Positions 9,023 to 14,829 of a stretch of DNA of 14,829 nucleotides are shown piece after piece (position 1 is the stretch's first letter; each line of letters opens with the position of its first letter). Below the pieces are notes generated by a model, which did no database searches, was not told the DNA's origin, and saw only the letters and a list, made by a program, of their open reading frames with translations. This DNA is from Gloeophyllum trabeum ATCC 11539 (taxonomy: Eukaryota; Basidiomycota; Agaricomycetes; Gloeophyllales; Gloeophyllaceae): contig NW_006920412.1 in NCBI RefSeq assembly GCF_000344685.1, positions 687,434 through 702,262 of the forward strand. The letters are read 5' to 3'. The translations under genes were made by a program, and so were the position numbers.

Positions 9023-10319
9023 TGTCGTATCGCGACCTACCGGCTCGAGTTGATGTGCGCTTGCAGTGTTGTGGTCGCTCTTCCGAGTGATACGCTCGTC
9101 GTTCTTCTTCTGGTACTAGTACTCCCTCGACGTCCGTCCCCCTGGATGCCGTTTGTGTTATGGTATATATTGTTTATTCATACTATATCCGTGCTCCTAG
9201 ATGCTCTGTCTTTTCTCGCCTTCTCGTGGGCTTGAGGCCCCTGCCGGTGTACATACCTACTTTCTTTCGATTCGGTCCACTCATCGCCGTCCCTCCGGCT
9301 GTTTCGTAGTTTCTTGTTCTTTATCTTTTTTTCAGGTTTTCCTTCGAGCTGTATACTAGACTGCTGTATCTTTCCATTCTTTAGCCTCCCTTGCGGATGG
9401 CGAACCTGTACATACTATCTCATGCTCACGATCGCTGGCAATGACATGTTAAGTGCAGGACTGACAATAATACCGCTGGGAACGAAAGTTAGAAAGCTTG
9501 CCCGAATTCTAATGTTGACGTACTACCGCGAGTCGTGGTCCTAACCTTGGTAACGGGACGGGGAAGTTAATTTGACGTAGTATGTATTCGCGTGGGACGG
9601 CTTGCGAAGGTATGTCAGGTTCAGACGCCATTGTACTCGCGATGATTTGCAATCTGCCCATTGTCGCCCTGTTTTGCTCTTCGGGAATCACTGGAAATAT
9701 GCCCAGTTCACGTTAGAGTCGCTTGCACTCTGAGTCTGTCATTGCTTCCGATTCGTGAGTGCTGTATTTGCTACCAACGCGGCTGCGTTGATTTGATACC
9801 GTCATGTGGCAAGTACGTATACGGGCGTACTTCGTGCCACAAATCCGCCATAACCCATGGGAGAACGACGTTTCCCTTAAGATTCAGCATACGCAGGGAC
9901 TAAAAGCACATGGTAATGGCACGATTGAGTTGTACAAGCGTGAAAAGGGTACACAGCTCTACAGACGCTGCGGGAATGCTGCCGATCGTCCGGTTGAGGG
10001 TATGCACGGTATAATATCCACCTGCGGCGGGAGGAAAACAAATGGTCCAAGCGAAGACACGAACGGCGGCCTACCCTGCAATTCCAATTCCAAGCCCGAA
10101 TTCAAAAGCAAAGAGAAACACCGGTAAGTTAGTAGTAGTAAAGCAACAGTCCGTCAGAGCGGGTAAAAGCCTCAGCAAACAAGCAGAAGGATTAAGCTGG
10201 ACCGGGAAGGGGAAGGGGGATCCAGCCGCGCAGGAGTATCGTTGGAGTTGGGAGGCATCAGATCTGCGCGCAGGCTCGTCAACACTGAAGTGTGCGAATA
10301 TCAAGAATAGCTCTTACCT
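9023..10319. other. Intergenic region between convergent genes, about 1.3 kb
   Basis: The terpene synthase (plus) and the SH3 membrane protein (minus) point toward each other here, so the region should hold two 3' ends. T-rich stretches at about 9080-9400 fit the 3' flank of the first. Open frames such as 9804-10127 have no recognisable motifs and unlikely composition. A 10-bp palindrome GTACTAGTAC lies at 9113-9122. Beyond the two 3' ends I see nothing functional. Confidence 0.55.
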
Positions 10320-11579
10320 TTAGGTCATCTTCGCAAAGCGCGGGCTCGCGAGGCTGCTCACCCTCTTCGACGCCCTCCAGTCCGCCGTCCCCACACTGAT
10401 CGGCGGGGGCAGCCCCGCCCGCCCACCCAGGCTCCTGTCCAAGCACTCCACGGGCACCATGCCCTGCTCGCCGCGCCCGTTCACGCACAGCGCCCACCCG
10501 TCGTCGTACTCGCCGATCACGCGCACCGTCTCGCCCGTCGTGATCGACAGCTCGTCCGGCAGGCTCGGGATGAACGTGCAGCGCACGACGGCCGCGTTCG
10601 CGAGCGCCGCCGCGCCCGCCGCGTTGACGGGCATGCTGACCGAGGGCGTCACCGGCGGCGGCGCGGGGTTGTTGTACGACATCGCGGGCGCGGCGAGCGC
10701 GTTGGCGGCGGCGTACGTGCTCGGCGCGGCAGTGTAGGGGTTGGGCAGGTCCACGAACGAGCGCGCGTCGCCGCTATCTGCGCCGCCGTACGAGCGGATG
10801 CTCGGCGCCGTGCCCGCCGCGCGCGCCTGCTCGTACTTCTGCTCCGTGTCGGAAAAGTCGGGTGCGGCGACGAGGCCCGCGCCCCATGTCTTGCGGCGCG
10901 CCTGGCGCTTGCGGATGAAGTACCGCCGCACGAGGAGGAAGCCGAGGCCGAGCACGACGAGGATGACCACGGCGACGATGGCGCCGATGGCGCCTGGCGG
11001 CACGGAGGAGCGGTGCACGGCGGAGGAGACGGTGGACATGTCGGATTTTGAGCCGGCGGAGGCGGTGGACTCGGCGGCGGTCCCTGAGCTGGACGCGCTC
11101 GAGGTGGCGCCTTTGCTGCCTCCGCTAACTGGTGTGGCGGCGGGTGCGGGGGCCGTGGTGGATGGCGCTGCGCTAGAGGAAGTAGACGAGGCGCGACTGC
11201 TGGTAGTCTGCTGCGTGCTCGAGGTCGAACGGGCTGTGGAAGACGAGGTAGAGGGCGACGCGGACGACGAGGTCGTAGACGACTGCTTCGCGCTCGTCGA
11301 GCTCGTGCTTGCCGCTGACGAGGTAGACGGCTTCACGGTGACGGTGAAGGTCGAGGTGGAAGTGGGCGAGGCGGGCGACTGGTCGATCGAGGCTGGGATG
11401 ACCCCGATCGCGACTTGCGTAGCACTCACCGCAGGCCTCGCCGAAACCGTGCTCGTTACGAGGCTGGTGACCGTGATAGCCCTGTCCTCCAAAATACGTC
11501 CCTGCGCTTGCTCGCCGTTCGCGATAAATGCATTCCCGTGTCCAAGGGCCCGCACAGCAGGTTCACGTCGGATATGCAT
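10320..11579 (-). CDS. Single-pass membrane protein with Ser/Thr-rich ectodomain and cytoplasmic SH3 domain
   Basis: A single exon encodes 419 aa. ATG 11579 is the first ATG in frame and has the context CACC-ATG. The frame is open further upstream but without an ATG. Residues about 74-195 are dominated by Ser, Thr and Ala and look like an O-mannosylated stalk. Residues about 196-217 (GAIGAIVAVVILVVLGLGFL) are the only membrane segment, followed by the basic stop-transfer run RRYFIRKRQARRK, which places the C-terminus in the cytosol. After a proline/alanine-rich linker, residues about 331-383 form an SH3 domain: VRCTFIPSLPDELSI, GETVRVIGEYDDGWALC and EQGMVPVECL. The tandem Trp is reduced to one and the ALYDY motif is replaced by RCTFIPS. 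There is no N-terminal signal peptide, so the membrane segment probably acts as its own signal anchor. The layout resembles yeast Fus1 and other membrane SH3 proteins that link polarity or cell-wall signalling to Pro-rich partners; a specific role is not supported. Confidence 0.85.
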   Translation of the reverse strand: MHIRREPAVRALGHGNAFIANGEQAQGRILEDRAITVTSLVTSTVSARPAVSATQVAIGVIPASIDQSPASPTSTSTFTVTVKPSTSSAASTSSTSAKQSSTTSSSASPSTSSSTARSTSSTQQTTSSRASSTSSSAAPSTTAPAPAATPVSGGSKGATSSASSSGTAAESTASAGSKSDMSTVSSAVHRSSVPPGAIGAIVAVVILVVLGLGFLLVRRYFIRKRQARRKTWGAGLVAAPDFSDTEQKYEQARAAGTAPSIRSYGGADSGDARSFVDLPNPYTAAPSTYAAANALAAPAMSYNNPAPPPVTPSVSMPVNAAGAAALANAAVVRCTFIPSLPDELSITTGETVRVIGEYDDGWALCVNGRGEQGMVPVECLDRSLGGRAGLPPPISVGTADWRASKRVSSLASPRFAKMT

Positions 11580-11667
11580 GGTGTGTTTCGTCGGCGTCAA
11601 GCTGATCGAAGGAAAGAATGTCGGGAGGACTTCGTACAAAGTCCCAAGTTGAGGCTTTTGGACCGGC

Positions 11668-11700
11668 GAAAAGAAAGAAAGAAAGGGAAAGAAAGAGGAG
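11668..11700 (-). promoter_or_regulatory. Pyrimidine tract (on the minus strand) upstream of the SH3 membrane protein
   Basis: The plus strand reads as AAAG-type repeats, so the coding strand has a CTTT-rich tract 90-120 nt before the start at 11579. It is a plausible core-promoter element and also a simple repeat prone to length change. Confidence 0.35.
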
Positions 11701-11909
11701 GGATGAAAGGGCGGCGGGGTGGCAGGCGACGATGGCGGCGGTGGTCGCTGTGGGACTGGTATCTATAGCTTTGTCCATTGAAACCAGGAACATTGATTTA
11801 TGATCAGAAGACCTATATTTGGGCCTGCCAGTGGCCTGGCCGCATGCCGACGCGCGCCTACCAGCCACATTCCATTTGTGCACTTACTCGGACTGAGTGA
11901 ACTCGGCTG

Positions 11910-12112
11910 ATGGAACGCCTCTGCCAGGTGTATTCTCTCAACCTCGGAAAAATTCCAAGGTCCTGTTGACCAGAGGAACGCACTACAAGGTGTCTTTGTT
12001 CGCAAGGGGAAACGACTGGCAGGGCGCCCCGACGCCGCCGCTCGATCTGTTCGCCGACACAACTGAAAACGCCGTCTTGTCCTTGTATTTCCTGACACCC
12101 AACGACGTGCCG
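11910..12112 (+). pseudogene. Coding-like fragment, unassigned, possibly a decayed or very small gene
   Basis: From about 11939 the plus frame reads KVLLTRGTHYKVSLFARGND, then WQGAPTPPLDLFADTTENAV and LSLYFLTPNDVP, with GC-ending codons typical of the real genes here. A strong splice-like set follows: GTACGT donor at 12113 or GTGAGT at 12117, CCCTAAC at 12138-12144, and ACAG ending at 12151. That intron would be only 35-39 nt. An ATG at 11910 opens MERLCQVYSLNLGKIPR in a different frame, so reaching the coding-like stretch would need a frameshift near the AAAAA run at about 11949. I do not recognise a family. Confidence 0.3.
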
Positions 12113-12139
12113 GTACGTGAGTACGCTTGCGACGAGACC

Positions 12140-12397
12140 CTAACTCGACAGCTCAAGGGGTCCGAGAACCACAGACACAGCCTGCATGACATGCGTATCA
12201 GGACGCTCCCTATTCTTGGTCGACGTCACTGCTTTCTTCTGCCCTTCATGCCGGTTGACCACATCAACATCCGTGTGATCTGCGCTGTGGCTTGGACGAG
12301 TCTGAGGCCTCGTACTCGTGCCCCGCTGCGAGGTCCTTCGTCCGGAACGCTTAGAAATCGGTAGGGGAAGAGCATTGACACTACTTCCAGCATCCAA
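12140..12397 (-). other. Open frame with a basic, disordered, nuclear-protein-like peptide
   Basis: The frame stays open back to about 12470 and contains the basic run RRARSRRNKRAKI, then PLPISKRSGRRTS and a polar stretch ending GPLELSS before the stop at 12140. The basic clusters look like nuclear localisation signals. No domain, splice partner or homologue is recognised, and it lies next to the plus-strand fragment, so at most one of the two may be real. It could be a relic of a transposon or a duplicated gene. Confidence 0.2.
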
Positions 12398-12755
12398 GGC
12401 ATCTCCCGTACGAGTTATTTTGGCTCGCTTGTTTCTTCGCGACCGTGCCCTCCTTTCTCACAGAAGCTGCGACGTCTAGCCTCCGCTGTGTTGTGGACTA
12501 AATTACTTTAATCGCGAACCAAGTATGTGAACCAAAACGTGGGGCGCCCGCTTGTGGCAGTGGCATTATTTACCCTTGTTTGTCCGATCTGATCGAGCCA
12601 TTTGAGTTCAGCCACAGTCACGTTCATTCTCGTATCAGTCCTTTGGCTTTCATGGCCCTTCCACTGCTTGATAGCATAAGCACTAGTCGCGAGACGAGAA
12701 GATATCAAGCTCGGCCGGGACATTGCTTGATTGGACTTCGTACGGAACTCCTACG

Positions 12756-14105
12756 ATGCACAGAGCATTGGTTACGCAAGATATCCTCCACGAGATATTC
12801 GTGACCCATATGGCGGTGCAGCTCCCGGTCATAAATCACTTCCTGCGCCAGAGATTCCTTTGGAAGCCATTCTTTCTGCGACAGATTCGACAGGACTTGT
12901 ATCATGCGGCATTCACGTGCAGGGTATTCGTGTCTCCTGCGCTAGATGGGCTCTGGAAGTGCATGGACTCCCTTCTCCCTCTCCTCCGATTACTGTCTAC
13001 TTTGCAGATAGACGAGAAATCAGGCACTTGCGTGAGTAGCAGTATGTTCTACACGAGTCCGACTGCTGTTAGCTTCTTTTTTTTTGTTCAGGTTTTCTGG
13101 GGCGACGTATCTCTGAAGGAGCGCCAGACATTCACGGTGTACGCCAATCGGATCAGATGTATGCGGTATAAGCTGCCAAGTCCACAGCTGCACATCGATC
13201 TGTTGAGATGTCTACTGCAAGCATTTCCTGCACCCCTCCTGCCCGCGGTCCGGGTCCTCGAATGGCTGCACATACCACCGGCAGTCAATCCTGAGCTGAC
13301 CCCGGGCCTTGCTCCCATGTCCGGTATCAAGACATTGTATCTCACGGCTTCTCCGGAGCAGGACAGTGCCGCTGGCGTCGCAAGGGTACTCGAAGAGTTG
13401 AACAATTCGGAAAGTGCACGTATCAGGCACTTGCAATTGTATGCCTCCCGCTTAAACGCTTGCTTGGACCGAATTCCCTCATGGATCAACATCTGCTCCC
13501 TGACACTCATGGGTGAAAGAATTGTCCTCAGCGACGATGCCTTCTACGCCATATCGCAACTATCATCCCTCACTTCAATGCACATAGACGTTGGTGAATT
13601 CTCTCTGGAAGCATGTTCCATCACCACGGGATTCCCGCGGCTGAAATACCTGGAAATTGAATCCGCTTATGTAGAAGGGCTGGCCCAGTTTCTGCGTGCG
13701 TTGCCTCGAGAGTCAATCACTGATCTTGATATTTGCTTGCACAATATGGTGGAGGTTCCTAGGAAGCAGATCAACCTCCTCCAGGCTGTTCGTTTCTCTA
13801 GGCTACGCAGCTTCAAGTTGCATTCATCTGTTCACCTCACAGTAGACGGCGTGCTCCGCATTTCGGACGCGCTTTCTTCCCTCTTGGAATGTAGAAGTCT
13901 GGAAAGGTTGAACGTGTCGTGCGAGAACATCGCATTTTACACCACGGACGAAGATGTTCGCAAAATGTCTCTTGCGTGGCCGAAGATCACGCGCATCTCG
14001 TGGATACAGCCTCAATGGGGAGGCGCAATTCCGGGTCGCGCGGCGAGTTGTTTGCATCTGTTTGGACTCTGCAAGAAAGTGGTCGCAAATCCCCCGCCTT
14101 CATAG
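12756..14105 (+). CDS. F-box/LRR-like protein, basidiomycete-expanded family
   Basis: Two exons, 12756-13031 and 13092-14105, encode 429 aa. The 60-nt intron has a GTGAGT donor and a poly-T tract before TTCAG; being a multiple of three, it would keep the frame if retained. ATG 12756 starts MHRALVTQDILHEIF, the opening usual for basidiomycete F-box-like proteins. It is followed by AAFTCRVFVSPALDGLW, which matches the usual TCRxFxxPALDxLW block. The rest is a run of irregular leucine-rich units: LLPAVRVLEWL, GIKTLYLTASP, RIRHLQLYAS, NICSLTLMG, SLTSMHIDVG, RLKYLEIESA, SITDLDICLH, RLRSFKLHSS and SLERLNVSCE. Such proteins are presumed to be substrate adaptors of SCF ubiquitin ligases, and mushrooms carry large numbers of them. 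The spacing between the two F-box blocks is about 15 residues longer than I would expect, and the +2 frame there reads PAPEIPLEAILSATDSTGL, so an old frameshift or missed splice is possible. Confidence 0.75.
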   Translation: MHRALVTQDILHEIFVTHMAVQLPVINHFLRQRFLWKPFFLRQIRQDLYHAAFTCRVFVSPALDGLWKCMDSLLPLLRLLSTLQIDEKSGTCVSSSMFYTSPTAVSFFFFVQVFWGDVSLKERQTFTVYANRIRCMRYKLPSPQLHIDLLRCLLQAFPAPLLPAVRVLEWLHIPPAVNPELTPGLAPMSGIKTLYLTASPEQDSAAGVARVLEELNNSESARIRHLQLYASRLNACLDRIPSWINICSLTLMGERIVLSDDAFYAISQLSSLTSMHIDVGEFSLEACSITTGFPRLKYLEIESAYVEGLAQFLRALPRESITDLDICLHNMVEVPRKQINLLQAVRFSRLRSFKLHSSVHLTVDGVLRISDALSSLLECRSLERLNVSCENIAFYTTDEDVRKMSLAWPKITRISWIQPQWGGAIPGRAASCLHLFGLCKKVVANPPPS

Positions 14106-14168
14106 AGCCTTCCGCAAGTCGAAATCACGCGTATAAAATGTACCAGCAGGGATGTCATGATACAGAAG

Positions 14169-14274
14169 ATGCAACGTTGGTTTTGAATTTCTGATTTTCC
14201 CAATATCAAGTTCATTCGATAGAGGTAACGAGACCGCAAGTACATTTAACAAAAATGTACAACCAACGTTGCAT
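14169..14274. repeat. Perfect 14-bp inverted repeat spanning 106 bp
   Basis: ATGCAACGTTGGTT at 14169-14182 is the exact reverse complement of AACCAACGTTGCAT at 14261-14274. It starts 64 nt after the stop codon of the F-box/LRR-like gene, probably within its 3' UTR. No target-site duplication flanks it. Confidence 0.6.
14240..14260. repeat. Hairpin with 8-bp perfect stem and 5-nt loop
   Basis: GTACATTT at 14240-14247 pairs with AAATGTAC at 14253-14260 around AACAA. It ends directly where the right arm of the larger inverted repeat starts. It could shape the 3' end of the F-box/LRR-like transcript. Confidence 0.5.
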
Positions 14275-14312
14275 GCGCTCGTTGATATAGATTAACTTTT
14301 ATGAATCAAGTG

Positions 14313-14376
14313 ACGCGTGAATGTGAACGTAGCACGCTGTAGGTTTTCTGGCAGTAAAGAGCAATTAACGACGCGT
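14313..14376. promoter_or_regulatory. Two ACGCGT (MluI cell-cycle box-like) sites
   Basis: ACGCGT occurs at 14313-14318 and 14371-14376. In yeasts this hexamer is the MBF site of G1/S genes. No gene start that would use them is visible in the window, so a role is speculative. Confidence 0.2.
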
Positions 14377-14392
14377 CGCGGACGTGACAAGC

Positions 14393-14419
14393 TGTGACAC
14401 CATCGCAAAAAGTGTCACA
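14393..14419. repeat. 8-bp inverted repeat TGTGACAC / GTGTCACA
   Basis: The arms at 14393-14400 and 14412-14419 are perfect and separated by 11 nt. A third TGACA lies at 14385-14389. It may be a palindromic protein-binding site or chance. Confidence 0.35.
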
Positions 14420-14829
14420 CCAAATATCCTGGTCACTGTCCGGGCTCTCCTGCCGCAGCAGAAGCAGGTCCCTTCCCCTATGTTAGAACTGTAAAATCAA
14501 CATAGTACATGAGATATATATTCAGCCTTTTACAGCTGTGATCCAGTACTTGCTTTGTCCATTAATTACACAGATTTGTGCTTCCTGGAAATCAAGCTCA
14601 TCTGTATCAAGGATAGGGAATGCACCCACTGGTGTGCACATAGATATGTTCCAAATGTATCTAAAGACAATACATAACTTCCCTAAGCACTCCTTTGCCG
14701 GCCTCGGTGAAATTGACCATCATTTCATCCCGATGGTGGTCAGCTCAGGAATAAGAAGAGACAGACATGTTTATATCTACTACAGTCTGTAATGGTAGAA
14801 TACCCTTCTTGCTGGTTTACAATAGTGAT

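Larger units (their letters stand above)
11580..12755. other. Region between divergent genes, with coding-like fragments
   Basis: The SH3 gene (minus) and the F-box/LRR-like gene (plus) diverge from here, so both promoters must lie inside. Two stretches have protein-like composition: 11910-12112 on the plus strand and 12140-12397 on the minus strand. Neither could be built into a complete gene. The interval from about 12480 to 12720 shows no features I can name. Confidence 0.5.
14106..14829. other. Terminal region without a convincing gene, AT-richer
   Basis: The first part is the 3' flank of the F-box/LRR-like gene and contains a 106-bp inverted repeat and a nested hairpin. The middle has two ACGCGT sites and an 8-bp inverted repeat. 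From about 14500 the base composition shifts to AT. A minus-strand frame ending at 14522 looks weakly protein-like but has no usable start before the window edge. Confidence 0.5.

Noticed and set aside
9804..10127. 107-aa plus-strand open frame between the terpene synthase and the SH3 gene
   Set aside because: It has a true ATG, but polar random composition, no motif and no intron signals. I could not support it as a gene.
10741..11652. 303-aa open frame on the plus strand across the SH3 membrane protein gene
   Set aside because: It is the antisense of a GC-rich, Ser/Thr/Ala-coding region, which produces long open frames by chance. It is full of Glu, Val and Ala runs that mirror the Ser/Thr stalk and has no domain, while the minus strand has a clear membrane segment and SH3 domain.
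14522..14713. Minus-strand frame reading ...NISMCTPVGAFPILDTDELD... to a stop at 14522
   Set aside because: It is weakly protein-like, but only about 63 codons long, without a start or splice signals, and an opposite frame of 84 aa is equally open. It may be transposon debris.
1..14829. Search by eye for tRNA, rRNA, CRISPR array, tandem repeat array or telomeric repeat
   Set aside because: No tRNA B-box with matching acceptor stem, no regularly spaced repeats and no telomere-type repeats were found. Small structured RNAs could be missed without folding tools.

Overview
The window looks like nuclear DNA of a filamentous basidiomycete (Agaricomycetes; polypore-like is my guess from protein style). 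Genes are cut by short GT-AG introns of about 54-104 nt with CTNAY-type branch sites, have monocistronic spacing, and belong to families typical of mushroom-forming fungi: a microbial-type sesquiterpene synthase, a basidiomycete F-box/LRR-like protein, an F-box/WD40 protein, a DUF3429 mitochondrial membrane protein and a CACTA-type transposase tail. There is no sign of prokaryotic, plasmid, CRISPR or tRNA/rRNA sequence.

Layout. 1-442 (+) is the 3' end of a transposon-encoded protein. It is followed by about 1.9 kb without an intact gene, which holds a repeated CCGGCC-core motif in both orientations and a decayed coding stretch on the minus strand (1385-1653). 2388-3610 (+) is a four-exon DUF3429/TMEM69-like mitochondrial membrane protein. 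4085-6463 (+) is an eight-exon F-box/WD40 protein (617 aa), preceded by two CACGTG boxes. After 1.25 kb without a gene, 7711-9022 (+) is a three-exon class I sesquiterpene synthase (396 aa). A 1.3 kb gap separates it from 10320-11579 (-), a single-exon, single-pass membrane protein with a Ser/Thr-rich ectodomain and a C-terminal SH3 domain (419 aa). 11580-12755 contains the 5' region of that gene and coding-like fragments that I cannot assemble into a gene. 12756-14105 (+) is a two-exon F-box/LRR-like protein (429 aa). The last 0.7 kb is AT-richer, has several inverted repeats and no convincing gene.

How the genes relate. I see no operon-like or pathway-level unit. The terpene synthase is the only specialised-metabolism gene visible: no P450, oxidoreductase, transporter or cluster regulator lies within the window on either side. 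The other genes look like ordinary housekeeping, signalling and protein-turnover genes, interrupted by transposon or gene debris. Gene models were built by hand from reading frames and splice consensus; intron ends are the least certain part. I did not find a clearly new biological system. The points most worth checking are the phosphodegron-like motif in the F-box/WD40 protein, the DNxxD variant of the terpene synthase, the repeated motif behind the transposase, the orphan coding fragments at 1.4-1.7 and 11.9-12.4 kb, and the inverted repeat at 14169-14274.
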